A DNA stretch of 64,000 nt from Entonaema liquescens (lineage: Eukaryota; Ascomycota; Sordariomycetes; Xylariales; Xylariaceae), in contig CADCSX010000003.1 of assembly GCA_902805475.1 (NCBI GenBank), forward strand, positions 1,178,001 through 1,242,000, given 5' to 3'. Below, piece by piece: positions 45,691-58,424 of this stretch; within the stretch, counting starts at the first letter, position 1; each line of letters starts with the position of its first letter. The translations under genes were made by a program, and so were the position numbers. The notes below the pieces were generated by a model. That model was not told the DNA's origin and did no database searches. It saw nothing but the letters and a program-made list of their open reading frames with translations.

Positions 45691-47586
45691 CTAGATCCAG
45701 TTTCCCATAGGGATTTCATTTATGGATCTAGTGTCGTGGGTAGCACTTGCTCGGACCTCACGAACACTTTTGCCACTAGAACCTTTGATGTTTGCGTCGT
45801 CCCCCTGGCGGGATGGTAGTTCTATCATGGAAGAACGGCCAGGACGCTTTTCAAGCCTTGGGCTCCATGGATGTTTTCCTAGACGACTTTCACGTCGTCG
45901 AGGCGGCGGGGTCTGCCCAATCCACTCTCCTTCATTGACTTTCAGCTTGTCAATATCGGGGAAGCTTACATCGTTAAGCAAGTCCGCCCGTGATTTGGAG
46001 AGTGGCAGCTGAACCTTGGATTTTGGTGACGATTGGGCGATGGGAGAGTCAAATTGGTTGAGTTGCCGTTCAAGAACGCTGCCAGTCGTTGGGAGATAAC
46101 CGGTCGGGGAAGGCAGTGTTGGTGAGCGCGATGTTTCTGTGGAGTCCAGTGAAGCATCATAGTCCGAAGAGGAATCGTCATTCCGTTCATAAGCATTTAT
46201 ATCTCTCAATTCCAACGCATTAATCGACGCGGGCGGTAGGACGATCGACTGCGCCGTACCCAACTTTATCTCCTCGTTCTGAAACTCTTCGCTCTTAGCG
46301 TATTGTTTCATAGACGGGGTCAGAGATGGGCAGCTTGAGCGAAGTGAGCTCTTAGAAGGCTGTCTGGAACTTGCTTTCGGTAGCTCTGGCAATGGCCTTT
46401 GTAGTAGCTTGGCCAAAAAAGCATCCGCCTTTGCCTTGTTGATGTCTTCATCGATAGCGACAGATGAGAGAGTCGCTGCGAGCTGAGGAGGACTTCTCAA
46501 GGTGTATTTCTCTGGTTTAGGGATTTCCGACGGGTCCGAAATAGCCACACTAACCGGCTGGATGTGATCGTCAAACACGCTATCATCGAGCGACTCGGCA
46601 TCGAAGGCAAGTTGACGTGCGGACGGAGAGGAAGATGCGTGAGTATAGCTTTCCCGGTAATCAGGACCTGGTGAGCTAGCTGAACTTATAGATGCCGGCC
46701 GGGCTCTAGTCTCGTATCTCGGAATAAGGTTTCGCTCTTCTAGATATTGCACGGATCGGTAATAGAAACAAAAGGTTGCATAGGGCGAATCTCTTGCATC
46801 ATCTAGGTGGTATTCGTAGAAAGTAGCATCTTGAGGATTGTTAACCAAACCGCCACTAGTCGACCTAAGAACGATTAGCTAAGATAACTAAGAACTAGAA
46901 TGTTCCATTTGAGAGGCCTACATGATCCCGCGATGTTCTTGGTGGAGGTGCGAATAAGAGTCTAACTCAACGGCGATGCGCTTTCGACTCCGACAACGAA
47001 AGACTTGAACCTCGATTAAGCCACCATCTTCGGAAGCCGGTGGATTATTGAGACCATGTACGAAATGGAAATATCGCGTCTCTATTCCAATAGGGGCGTT
47101 GCCGTGCTTGTCTCTAAAGCTATCACCAGGCTCAAAGAGGCCTCTCGACACGCTCCCTGCAGCACAATGATCGGTATCAATACCCCAGGAGACAGCAGGG
47201 TGGCCATTGATAATCATCTTGAAAAAGACAAATCTTGAAGGTGGTGCTGGCTGATGAATGAGGTACTTAAGCCGAAACTGGGAACCTGAAAGTCGAATTA
47301 GCTTGGATACGTCAACGATTGGAATATCAGAAGGAGGTTTACCAGGGCTTGAAGGGATATAGACTGATACACGGGGATTGGATTTCTTCAGAGTGGGCTC
47401 GGTAGTAGCATCGTTAGAGGAAGGAAAAGGGCGCGAGCCGTTTCGGACCTTATCTCTTAAATCATGGCAACCAGGGCCAACCCTCGTGAGGCGAACAGAT
47501 GATCCATCTGGGTGAGGATATTCGGGCAGCCTCCTGATATCCGAGCTGGCCACGATGGATAGTTCAACACCACGAAGGGAGGGCAT
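45691..47586 (-). CDS. Conserved fungal protein of unknown function
   Basis: Exons 47586-46922 and 46864-45691, donor GTAGGC and acceptor TTAG, phase 2, 612 residues. The first 230 residues look folded: RLSGSQFRLKYLIHQPAPPS, RFVFFKMIINGHPAVSWGID, IGIETRYFHFVHGLN and GLIEVQVFRCRSRKR suggest a beta-rich domain; the segment FYEYHLDDARDSPYATFCFY after the junction still belongs to it. The remaining 380 residues are Ser/Pro-rich and likely disordered, with charged patches. I do not recognise a named family. Treating the two halves as separate genes was rejected because the phase and sequence run straight on across the intron. Confidence 0.75.
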
Positions 47587-48383
47587 GATCGTAAAAGAAC
47601 GAATATGGAATATGCCCGTAAACGTTTTGGGGATGCGGGTACAATATCACCACCGAGTCGATGAAAGGGGGGGGTTTAAAGATGGCTGAAGATGGTTGAA
47701 GACAAGAGAGAAAGAGAAATGTTCATCTAACAGAACAAATTAATGAGAGGTAACCAAGCGAGGAAAGTGCGTGTATGTGAATCATGCGTGACTGAAATAA
47801 CGGCTTGGTCTTGCCTGCACATCTTAGATGTACCTACCTTACGTATATAACTCCTAAATGGCTGTCTCTACACACGTACGCGCCTGCCTAAGGTATCCTA
47901 TAATAATGTAGAACGCCATTTGAATCCGTTGCACGTGCACATATTTCCTTCTACTCATATAGTTCATTCCCTTAGAGGGTAAAGAATAGCATTTGCTGCC
48001 CCTATCTTGATTGACCTCACTGAACGATATATCGTTAACTTACCAAACCAGGAAATATGAACCAGAGATCGAAGTTGGCATCCATAAATCTTCAAGTGTG
48101 CGGATCTTAATGAGTAATTTGATAGGAGAGAGTTAGCATCACTATAACGCAAGCTAACGCCTCTAAATTGATACCTTCGAATCAGTAACGTTCAAGTAGT
48201 ACTTGACCTCTAATCTCCACCAGTTCGGAATATTAGGATTTGATACCCCCAGCAAGGCTGCGATCCCAAGCGCATATCCCGCTGGCTTGGAAAATGTATG
48301 GTTTGGGTTGCGTTGATATTTTAAATTCATACACCGAAGACGTTGTACGTACACAGCTTCGCCTGTTCATCGAAATCTCGTAA
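47587..48383. other. Intergenic stretch, 0.8 kb
   Basis: Promoter of the unknown gene and 3' flank of the NDUFS5-like gene. Short frames at 47964-48354 are not supported. Confidence 0.5.
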
Positions 48384-48828
48384 TCATCCGCCTAGGACCT
48401 GTTTCGTATCCTCTTCCTTGCCTATTAGACCTAGGTTCCTTATTTGACCAGCGCTGGGGGCATTCTCTCGTGCCGTCGATGCTTCTGCTTTTCGATATGC
48501 AGCTTGTAATGCTTTTACTCTCGTGGCCTATTCCATCCAATAGACATTGGTTAGTCGTCTAGCTAACACAGTGGTTGTAGGTAAATTGTATTAGTTCCTG
48601 ACCTCCTTCTTGTGATGCAAGCACTCGTAGTAGTCCTCTAGAACCGGGGCGCATTTCTTTTTCCCCGAGTCGTCCTCGGCCGAAGTGTTAACGACGTAGC
48701 AAGCTAGAACCTCTTGCCAGAAGGGAAAGCACCGGCCCGGGCCTATGGAGCCAAATATGTTAGTACTTCGGAACCATTGGATATTCTTCGATATACGCAC
48801 CGCCATGAAGACCGTATCCGGATGACAT
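48384..48828 (-). CDS. Complex I subunit NDUFS5-like (twin CX9C)
   Basis: Exons 48828-48801, 48742-48603, 48527-48384; GTGCGT and GTCAGG donors, ATAG acceptors, 103 residues. MSSGYGLHGGPGRCFPFWQE leads into two CX9C pairs (C-FPFWQEVLA-C and C-APVLEDYYE-C), the signature of this intermembrane-space subunit imported and oxidised by Mia40. The C-terminal exon reads ATRVKALQAAYRKAEA and IRNLGLIGKEEDTK, as in fungal homologues. The second donor, GTCAGG, is weak but the spliced reading is convincing. Confidence 0.92.
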
Positions 48829-49509
48829 GACGTCGAGCTATACGTTTGGGGGTAGACGTTGTTCGGTGGTTACGGAGGGAAAACGCGCATTCAATTGCGG
48901 CTACTAAGATAGATCAGGTATGTCGTTCAATTGCTTTAGGTCGTTTCGACGAATGATGCTGTATCCCGGTCGCATTAGATAAGCTCTAAGTCCGACGAAT
49001 TAAGAGTTAGGTGGATGGAGTGGTCTGTGCATAAGAGCATTTTCAAAGTCGAAGCGACAGGATACGTTATATCGCAGTTTAGTTTAATAGGTGCACTATA
49101 ATGGTATATGCAATTTCCATCACTACATTGAAAGCTTATTCATTTAGGCCGTGTTACTTTTCTTTTCCTTCTTAGCATGTCATGATAGGTACGTCATACT
49201 TACTTGAAGGTACATGAGCTAGGCACATGTAGGTACCGAAAGCACACCACACGGTTTGATCGATACATGTCCTGCACAGATGCATAAGTACCCAAGTACC
49301 TAATCTAAGTTAAATGTCGTCCCGTGGGCTAGAGCCGATAAGGTCGGGTGTAAGTACCTTAAGGTAACTAACACGTTTGAATATCTTCAATAACTAGCAC
49401 TTCTTTTATCTGCCCTCTCCTTAACAAAGCCTCTAGCGAGGAGGCATACCCGACCTTGTGAGGCCCCCAACTCCCCCATAAACGAAATCATGTATATAGC
49501 GCCGTAAAA
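48829..49509. other. Divergent promoter region
   Basis: Between the complex I gene (minus) and the Sec39 gene (plus). Several ACCTAGGTA-like words lie around 49190-49370. No gene supported. Confidence 0.5.
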
Positions 49510-52358
49510 ATGATGACAATTCCCTCTGCGCCGCGCATCGTACTCCTCGCTACTTACTTAGCTGCCAAGTCCGACATCGAGAGCTTGACTGCGCTCGCCG
49601 CTGAGCATAGCAAGGTCCTGCGACAGGACTTGTTGCTCCGAATACTGTTAACATGTTTACCCGAGACCCTACCGCCTAGCGAATACGTTTCCCTCGTCCA
49701 GCACCTCGAATCTGGAAGCTTGGAAACAGATGTCGAACCTCGAGAAGTTGATTGGTCTTCGGTAGAGGACTTGACGGATGACGAGGTAGCGAAGAAAGTT
49801 CGCAAGCTACGGCTGCTTCCTCTTGCATGGGATGGCGCACCTAAGAATGAATCTCAAGATTTCATATCTCTTTTCTTAATACATCGCGCGCGTCGAGTCG
49901 ACGAGGAGGCCGGTCTACTCGCCCAGTTACCCGATCTAATAGTTCCATTCCTCGATCATGCGCCCGCCATTCGAACATGGATGGTTTCTGTTTTACTTCC
50001 TCTTCTTCGACGAAACCACGAATATTATCCACACCACCCAGCTACTCAGACTTTAGCTGCCTTTGAGCGTATGAACGATGAAGCTGCAGTTGACTTGCTA
50101 CTGTCGCAAACCGGCGCAAACCAAGAAGATCTCTCCTACATTGGGAGGGACCTTCGCGGTCTGATAGGTCCATGGTTATATAATGACGCGAGGTGGGCAC
50201 GTGGTGATGAGAATGAGCGCTCTTTGGAGCAAGGCCAGCTCGAATCCTATACCCTCTGTCCAGGATGGGAACATGTCCTTGAGTGGATCACAATCCAGGC
50301 AACAAAGTCGTGGAGAGTTGCAGTAAGAGCTATAGATCAATGGGACGGCCCAGGTGATGTTGACTTAGGTGGCTATGCTTCTATGTGGCTAGAAGACGAC
50401 GAGCAGGGGCATCTGGAGCAGAGATACGCTCGTGCTGCGTTGGCTTCGGCATATCTGATACCAGAAGCTTCAGTCGAAGCGTTGAACGGCGTCAACAGCA
50501 TTGTTACGAAGATAATGGCTTTGCTAGATCAAGATCCCTGCCCCACGCTACAAGTCGCTTCATCTCTGCTTCCGCCTTACACTGATTCTAATGGAGAACG
50601 GCTTCTCTTAGCTAAGAATGCTACTTACATGCGCAATGGTTTACTCACAGAATCAAATCCCCTTACTACGCCAAATGAAACTTCTACGCAGCTATTGCAT
50701 ATCCTAACCCTCAGTGCATTCATCCTAACTAAAGCTAATGCTCCTTGTAACGTCCGGGCAGCAGGAGAACTTGCTTTTCTACAAGATGAGCAGGAACAGA
50801 AGGCAATGGCTACCAAATATATTAGTAACCTGAGCGATAATGGCCCTAAGAGCGATGACAAGTACTGGATTAGGACGAGAAATGAACTTTTATGGCTCCG
50901 AGATTGGGGCGCGGAAGAAGCTCAAGGCTCCCTTAATGCTCGAGCCCAAGGAGTTTTTAGTCAACTAAAAAAGGAGTTCCTCGAGGTTGAATGTCTTAAA
51001 GCGTTCCTAAATAATACACGTAAGGCCCATAAATTACCTTCATTAATACCTAATACTAAAGTTATCAGGCTACTCCCTGGCGAGATCTATATATGAAGAT
51101 GCATCTGAGAAGCCACTCGATAGCGACCTTCTACGAGATACTGTCGTTTCTTGCGCAATGAAAGCCTATGACAGCGCGTCTAATCCCCATCGCGGTCGCG
51201 GTGGCCTCTTAAAATGCGATGACATGTAAGCTTTCCTTGATCAACTCGCAGAATATTCTTCTAAATGGTGCCAGAATACACGCTTTCCCCGAGACGCTAC
51301 CAGAGACACACCCCGAGTCTAAAAGAATCGAGGCTCTCTTAAGAACCACACATGCACTCAGCGAATACCGCCTGACGTTGAAGAAAGGAGAACCTTTCAT
51401 ACCTATTATGCTTCGAGTCCACCCAGATCCCATTGCCATAATCGGGAAAGTGTTAGAACAGAACCCTAAAAGCTATACCCGGGTACAGGACTTTCTCGAG
51501 ATTGGGACCAACATGGCCGATGCTGGTCTGTTAAGTCATACTAAACCTGGGCAGACAAATCCGATAGCAGAACAAACGGCGCAACGACCAATCATAGAAA
51601 AGCGAATCATAGCTATGTGTGTGGATGCTGCACTCACAGAGGATGACTTTGAGACAGCATATTCATACGTTGTCAACCGTTTAGGCGCGGACAACAACGG
51701 GTACTCTGCAAAGTCGGGGCCTACCTCAAAATCCGGCCCAGCCCCAATAGCAGATGATTATTCATGGAAAGCCGCGCTACAGGCGGGTAAGTACCGCCGA
51801 ACAGCACGCACTATCAAACCTACACATATCGGGACAGCCAGCGGCAATCTCGACATCCGACACCTAGAGCAAAGAATAGAGTGTCTCGCAACAGCGCTCC
51901 GCATCGCGCCTCCCGCAACCCTGCAGGAGATCCTAAACGTATTCCGTAAATGCGAGGAGGAACTCAACGCGGCAGCCAAGGCAGAAGAGGAACAAGAATC
52001 AGCGTGGGACGACAAGGGCGACCTAGAGGTCATGCCCGGCGCTTTTAGCAGCACTGTGCCCGCAGGCGTTGTTAGGAATGCCACCAAGGCGTCGTCTTCG
52101 CGGCATGTTGAGGAGGCGCCCATGTCGCTGTTCGATCTGTCGCGTGCTAGTATGGCCAGGGCGCAGCGCAACTTGGCGGCTCTCTCGAGTCTGCAGCGCA
52201 GCGAGAACGCTAGGTCAGACGAAGCGCGCGAAGATACGGGAGAACCACGGGCTAGGAAGAGGGACCAGTTGAGAGATGTAGCAGTCGGGACGTTAGCGTC
52301 GGGTGTGGGATGGTTGATTGGTGCGCAACCCGTGGATAGGGGTGGCGAGAAGAGCTAG
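49510..52358 (+). CDS. Sec39-domain protein (Dsl1 tethering complex)
   Basis: Exons 49510-51019, 51069-51225, 51275-52358; each intron is 49 nt, with GTAAGG and GTAAGC donors and CAG acceptors, giving 916 residues. The helical sequence (IVLLATYLAAKSDIESL, VRKLRLLPLAWDG, FLIHRARRVDEEAGLLAQLP, CPGWEHVLEWIT, FLNNTRYSLARSIYED, LLRDTVVSCAMKAYDSASN) matches the Sec39 domain of yeast Sec39/DSL3 and animal NBAS. It works at the ER in capture of COPI vesicles. The C-terminal 100 residues are charged and end with a Gly-rich GVGWLIGAQP segment. Without splicing the gene would appear as two separate reading frames. Confidence 0.9.
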
Positions 52359-52913
52359 ATGGGGTAAGAAGTAATGAAGGTGCCTTTAGGTGGTTCCGCT
52401 GCTGTGACATGGGAATAATGACATCCAACTCAAAAGGGGTTTATCGACATAGATTCGAAAAGTCTTGATATAATGTCTAGGTACAGAGGATATGTAATTC
52501 ATTACTACGATATGATATATCCTTCCCTGATCCCAAGAAGAAATAGGAGACAGCAAAATTCACGGAAACTGAAAGCAAAGGCAGTTCTAAATTTTACTCG
52601 AGATTATGCTCATGCCATATATTTCTCTATCCATCCACAAGTACGTCAGCCCAAGTAATACTCCTCTCAAATAACACTTTACCCTAGTATCTAACTACAC
52701 CTTACCGCACACGTCCCCATGCCATCAGCAATAAAATATGTCGCTCGCCTTAATCCTCTCTCGGTCTTACTATTCCTGCTCTTAGGTATTACGTATTAGT
52801 TAATGCTGGCATAAAACTCGCGCTACGAGATGAATATCGCAATCGAAACAACAAAAACAACGAAATCCACTCACCCACCAACTCTACGCCCCCAGCCTAG
52901 TCTATTCTTCCCA
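52359..52913. other. Convergent intergenic stretch
   Basis: 3' flanks of Sec39 and of the minus-strand unknown gene. AT-rich; nothing else seen. Confidence 0.5.
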
Positions 52914-55097
52914 TCACACAAAAGTCAAAGTCTCCGTGCCCCCAAACCTCACACGGCCCTTCTTCTTCCCTCCCCTCCTCTTCGCGACGCCCTTGCCCGG
53001 CAGCGCCGACCTCAGAGGCAGCGGGAACGGCGACACCAGAGCCGCCGCTGCTACTGCTGTTTCTGCTTCGCCTAGGACCTGCGCTTGTAGCTGGGCGTCG
53101 TCGGTGGGGGCGGAGAGGGTTAGGTCGAGGGGCGAAGGGGGGTATAATTGCGGAGCACTGGTGGTGCTGGGTCTGGGTCTGGGGTTGGGGTTGGTGCTGG
53201 GGAGAGCCGGGTACAGCACCGTGTCCACGTCGCTGTTGGTGTAGTGCCACCACGGGTCGTTTGCGCCGAGAAGGTCTGCGCTAGGGGCGGGGCGGGGGCT
53301 CGGGGTTTCTGGAGTGGGAGTGGGAGTGGGAGTCGGGGGAGGTGAGGGGGGAAGGGGGGCAGGGCGGGCTTCTTGAATATGCCTGCGGACGGGGGCGGTC
53401 TTGGTGCGGGCTCCGCGGCCGCCAAGGTCTGATGCTTCTTTTCCTGTTTCTGGGGCTGTTGTGCTTCCGGTGCCTGCTTCCGGGTTTCGTCTCCTCGGGC
53501 TGTTTCGTCAAGTGGACTTGTACATCCTCCATCGAATCCCGAGGCTCTTCTTTGTGTTCCGCCTGCATCTTATCCTTGTGTTCTTCTTCCTGGACGTCCT
53601 GGATCTGGACAGGCTCGACTACTGGGGCGTGGGTTGTGACGTCCGAGGTGCTGTTCCCCTCGCTCAACTTGAAGCTCGAGGTTGCAGGTGAGAAGATAGG
53701 ATAGTGGTACTGGGCTAGAAGGGCCTTCGTATGATCTACGGCGTTCTGTGACGGTTGCTTCAAATATGGGTTCGGGTGGACGGGCTGTGCGGGTGTGCTA
53801 GCCTTCGGCTCGAGCTCTATGACCCGACCGGATGGTCCTTTCAGTGGCAGTATTGGAGGCGTTGGCAGAGGGCCACGCATCATAACTTCATCGCTCAACT
53901 TCTCTGGCAAAACAGCCGGGAACCGGGAGTATGGAATATAGTTAAGATTCATTTCCGCCCGTTCAAAGCCCACTTGTACTCTTTCGAGTGAGATCTTGGT
54001 AGTCAGATTCGCTTCTAATGGGATCCGTTTCGCGTTGGGCTTGGATTCATTTTGCTCCTTTCGGTCTGGATCCCATCGGCCGTATTCCTCACTCATCGTT
54101 AAAATCGAGTCCAGAGTCGGGTATGCCTTCTCCTGTTGCTCCCAAGTCATTAATCCTGTTTCCCCGGGAAACTTGTCGGTGCGGACAAATCTGCTGTCTG
54201 GTTTTATCTCATCTGAACTTCTATCAATATCCCTCCACCGTTTTGGATCATAGTACTCCGGTAGTGGAGCGGCGAGCTTATGTGGTGGCCTTGAACTCTC
54301 CCCATTTTTTACATACGACGGCGAGTGCAATTCCGCGTCGTTCTTCGGGGCCCCTTTTGGCGTATTTGGCGATGAGTGGTTGTGTGAGCTTGTCCGCCCA
54401 GTCTCCTGGCCCTGGAAGAGATTCAACGTGGGCCATCATAGCCGCAGCAACCTTAGCAGGTGGGAGTTCAAATCCTAACTCCGAGATGTCTGTGCCACTA
54501 TCGTCGATGTAGCTATCACTGTCGTCAATATAGACATCACCGTCATTACTAGCGTCACTTTCACTGTCGAAAATACGACTTCCCCGGGCCTCTAAAGCTT
54601 TCCCGTGGTACCTACTGCCAGCACCAGCGGCGGCAAGCAGCTGGGCTGAGGTTTTCCTGACACGGTTTCGGTAGAGGGCTAGTTTCCTATCCATGCTGCC
54701 GTCAATGTATTCGTCGGATTTGGATTGTGAAGATGATGACGACACAGAGGACCCTGAATGCCTCCTCATATGCTTGCGAGCATATTGTGTTATACGGCCA
54801 TATTGACTTTCCCGGTCTGCCCCCCCACTCCATTTCCGCGCCTCTCTAGATATCCATTTGTCCCTAGTTCTATCTATTCAGGTAAGTTAGCAAGTATGAC
54901 TACCGATATAAGACAAAGAGAAGGTTTCTTGAATCCTTCGAATTATATAACGAAATGAAATACGTACCCTCTCTCCTTGGCTTCGGGAGCCCAAGGTCGT
55001 ATTTGTGAATGGCCAAATATGTCTTCAGACGACTTAATTCGTCCCGTAGGTACCGCAGCTCAGTGCTCTTCGAGCTGTCCCTCGTGTGTGTCTTCAT
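52914..55097 (-). CDS. Unknown acidic and proline-rich protein, two frame breaks
   Basis: Exon 1 is 55097-54968 (MKTHTRDSSKSTELRYLRDE...), GTACGT donor; exon 2 runs from 54873 to the stop at 52914. Reading continues DRTRDKWISREARKWSGG, then RKHMRRHSGSSVSSSSSQSK, an acidic IFDSESDASNDGDVYIDD patch, and a conserved-looking block (AMMAHVESLPGPGDWADKLT, RPPHKLAAPLPEYYDPKRW, TWEQQEKAYPTLDSILTMSE, FERAEMNLNYIPYSRFPAVL). The C-terminal third is Pro/Glu/Ser-rich and ends RRGGKKKGRVRFGGTETLTF. Frame changes occur near 54350 (AAAAGGGGCCCC) and near 53285 (CCCCGCCCC). I do not recognise a family. The block order suggests one gene, but the last 125 residues are joined only by assuming the second break. 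Confidence 0.6.
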
Positions 55098-56852
55098 TAT
55101 GGGCGCATTGACATTTGCTATGACCAAAATCCGAACAGAGATATCGACAAAGTGAGTGAAGCGTCGTAGCCGTTGTGACGAAACGTAGAAAATCGACAGA
55201 ACAAAGTATAGAATAAGCTACTCCTAGCCCTAGAGGAGGAGCTGCCCGAATACATCTCCATTATCAACTAAAGTCTATGGATGGCTTTGTGTCCTGGATT
55301 TTCCTCTTTCGGCCGACTGGCATCATGGTTGGCTTTGGACGTTTCCGTCAAGCCAGGCCAACTCCTTTCCCCTCTTACAATATTACTAACAAAGACTGCT
55401 CTCAGGAACATACCTCATCAGAAGTTAAGCTCTTCTGGTATTAGCTGGAATTCGAACAAAGCGGAACGCAGAATGTGAAGTACTCTTCTTGCTGGTTTCA
55501 GTGAGTGACCCGTTTCAAGACTAATACCATCCACGTGAGAATCATTGTCATTCCTTAACCCTTTAAAAAGATGTAAAATTATATGACCAAAGCTTTAGAT
55601 TAATATAGCTAATAGGTACCTATGCTATGTACTCTATCTAAGGCTTAGACAACAGACATATCACTACAAGCATGGGAACTAAGCTAATTAAATATCCGAC
55701 GGGTTACACGGCCTACGGAAGGATCATTATAGCTTTACAGCTAAAGTACGGAGGGGTTCATCATCCAAGCTTGCCACGCATTCCAGTAGATGGTCACGGA
55801 AAATACACTGTAAAACACAACATTCGTCAGCTGATAGTCCCAAAGCTGGGGGGGTTTACCTTGTACGCTCTTGCTAGCGCAGGAGTAATATCTCGAGCCG
55901 AAATAAACGGCTGAATTAGAAGTTTGCTGCAAAGGCGACTATGGATTATTGGCAAGGCGATGCAAAGGCGTTGAAGCGAAAAAGGCGGCTCCCATTTACA
56001 ATTGTTGGGAGCCTATTAGGAACATTAAAAATCGTATCGCGTGGCGTTTTAAACGTGTATTGCTGAATGCAGCGACTTAATATTGAATGGCCAATTTCAT
56101 GGTATTTACGGAAACATTAGTCGATTCGACTCAAGGGTGCACCTTTCTGGGAATTTGCGATCAATTATGTGTTGCATTCTGCAGGACCACCATTGCAGAG
56201 CTGTCTCGAATATCCGCCCGGCAAAATGCTGAAGGATGTTGCTCAGTCGTCATGCTCGTCAAGCTCGAAAAGATAAACCCCGGAAGTGAAAATAATAGTA
56301 CAAGTAGCAGGCTGAAGAGGTGAAAAGATTGCTGTGCTGTCCACGCCGCAGACGTATTTTCGTGATCCAAGGGGACGGGCGACTGGGTGTAAAAAGGGAG
56401 GAGGGGGAACGTTGCCTGTGCCATCATCCTAAATCGTCGTTGCCAGGCTGACCCCTATATTGACTTGCCGAGGAAATTCACCTACAAGCAGGCGAAATCA
56501 AAGCAACAACACCCTCAAACCCGTATCTGGCGAACCCTGTGTAAGGATCAGAGATCATAGGAAAAAGAAAAGAAATAAGAGAAAAAAACATGGTGGTCGA
56601 TGCCTTTTCCTTCCCTTTACCTGCCGTATTAAACTCCATATGTCACATCTTTTATGGTATCCGCCGTACTCGCAAGCCTGAAGAGAAATGACATAAGATG
56701 AAGGAGACGCCCGATACTACCATCGAGCACCGAACCATTACGGAGAGACGTGAGTGCAGAGTAAAACACCCTCAACGCAGGTAGCGACCGTTTCCTGATT
56801 GACGCATTAGCAGCGGCAGGCTGAATATGTCGGATAGTCGTTCTTTCGGTGA
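55098..56852. other. Gene-free stretch, 1.75 kb
   Basis: No supported gene or RNA. Frames at 55281-56427 lack family signals. It includes the 3' flank of the Tra2-like gene and the promoter of the unknown gene at 55097. Confidence 0.5.
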
Positions 56853-58085
56853 TCAAGGCGCACCTCCGTAAGTCTCACGGGCCTCGGGTCGAGCTGCAGG
56901 TTCGCCGTAGCCGGATGAGGCGGGATCGCGAGCTCGGGCGCCTCCATCGCGGTCGGGACGGTCGAAACGCTCACGCTCGTAGCCAGGGCCACGTCGGTCA
57001 TCTCCTCCTCGAGGTCCGTACCGATCTCGTTCCTCACGACCACCAGCATAGCGGTCAATTCGTCCATACCCTTCCTCACCGCCACCAGCACCACTACCAC
57101 CGGCACCGCTTCCACCACCACCGCGCTCACGTCGATCATCCCTACCATAGTTGCGATCATAGCCGCGGTCGTATCCGCGATCTTCTCGGCCACCACTATA
57201 GCCGCCACCTCGAGTATCACGGTAGCTACGATCATATCCACGGTCCTCACGGTAACCGCGGTCGCCGCGGTCCTCGTAGCGAGGGCGATCATATCCTCGG
57301 TAGCGGTACGGATCGTCACGGCCGCCATAGCCACCGTAGCCACCTCCGCGGCGGCGATCTTCAAATCGAGGACGACCCTCTAAGAACCAAATTAGAAATA
57401 GTAACTGATTAAGTTGGATGTGTTTACTAACCTCGCTTCGGGGGGCCAAAGTACTTGCCAGGAGTAGGAGTGCGAGGGCGGGCACGACGAGCCTTCTCAA
57501 TGCTGAGAGTTCGGCCCTCGATTTCCTCTCCCTGCAGTCCATCCTTAGCTGCGTCGGCCTGATCAGATGTAACCATCTTCACAAAGCCGAAGCCACGGGA
57601 TTCCTTGGTGTGGGGGTCCTTCATGATTTGACACTTCTCAACCTCGCCGTACTTTTCGAAAAGGCGGGTGACCTCGGCTTCGGTCAACCTGGGATGGATT
57701 CCAGTCACGAAGAGGTTAGATCCAGGGTTAACAGAACCATCCTCGTCCTTATTGCCATTTTCCTCTTTGGGCGGACTGGAGTTTCGAAAGTTAGAAACAT
57801 ATTCAAGTCCAAGTATAAGATCAGTATGATAGATGGGACTTACCGGTCTTGGTTGGCGGTGGGAGAAGCAGAGCGACGGCGCGACGTTTCAATTCCGTCG
57901 TCGCGAGAAGGTCGGGGAGACGCACTGCGCTGATCACGCTCGTAGCGAGGTCCGTCATCTGCAGAGTAGCCGTATAATTAGTACGATTTTACTTTTTACG
58001 TGTTAGAAGTAGAAGTATAGTATTGTAACTTACCATCAAAGCGGTCACCGTTAGCGGTTTCGTAATCCATTGCAGTAGTGGCCAT
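56853..58085 (-). CDS. Tra2-like RRM splicing factor
   Basis: Exons 58085-58034, 57958-57844, 57775-57432, 57379-56853; 345 residues. A short RS-type N-terminus (SRRRSASP) precedes one RRM: NLFVTGIHPRLTEAEVTRLF with RNP2 LFVTGI, then ESRGFGFVKMV as RNP1 and GRTLSIEKARRARPR. This extension after the RRM is the Tra2 linker. The C-terminal 175 residues are Arg/Gly/Tyr/Asp-rich repeats such as GYDRGYDRNYGRDDRR. Tra2 proteins bind purine-rich exonic enhancers; the fungal role is likely splicing or mRNA handling. Despite several G runs, including six Gs near 57440, this gene shows no frame break. Confidence 0.9.
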
Positions 58086-58110
58086 CGTGAAGGCTGCTAG
58101 TAAAGTGTGA

Positions 58111-58424
58111 CTGCAAGAGTGGTAAGTTAGGGTGTGTTGACGCGACACTAAACCAATAGGCGGTGCCTATGAGGACGCGTTTTGTGCAGAGAAACCAGTG
58201 GTTGAGAAGGAATGGTCGCGCCAAGACCAAGGGAAACAAAATAATTGTCGAGATCAGTTGTCAAGGTGATGGTGGAAGAAGTGTAGTTGTGATGAGTGAA
58301 GTTGTAGAATGGAAGATGAAGATGAAGATGAAGATGGACGGTGGTGTAATGAGAGGTTTAAATGGTTGTACGGGTGGATGGTTAGAAAAAAGAAAGAGCA
58401 AGATGTAAAATAGCCCCGACTTAC
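58111..58424 (-). other. Probable 5'-leader intron of Tra2-like gene
   Basis: On the minus strand a GCAG|GTAAGT donor at 58424 and a CTTGCAG acceptor ending at 58111 bracket 314 bp, just 25 bp before the ATG. The intron is much longer than the coding introns and contains a GAA/GAT-type purine repeat (58310-58335 on plus). Leader introns are common in splicing-factor genes. Not proven without transcript reads. Confidence 0.55.

Noticed and set aside
45691..47586. Two separate unknown genes
   Set aside because: A GTAGGC/TTAG intron joins them in phase and the folded domain continues across the junction.
49510..52358. Two genes at the Sec39 locus
   Set aside because: Two 49-nt introns link the frames into one Sec39-length protein.
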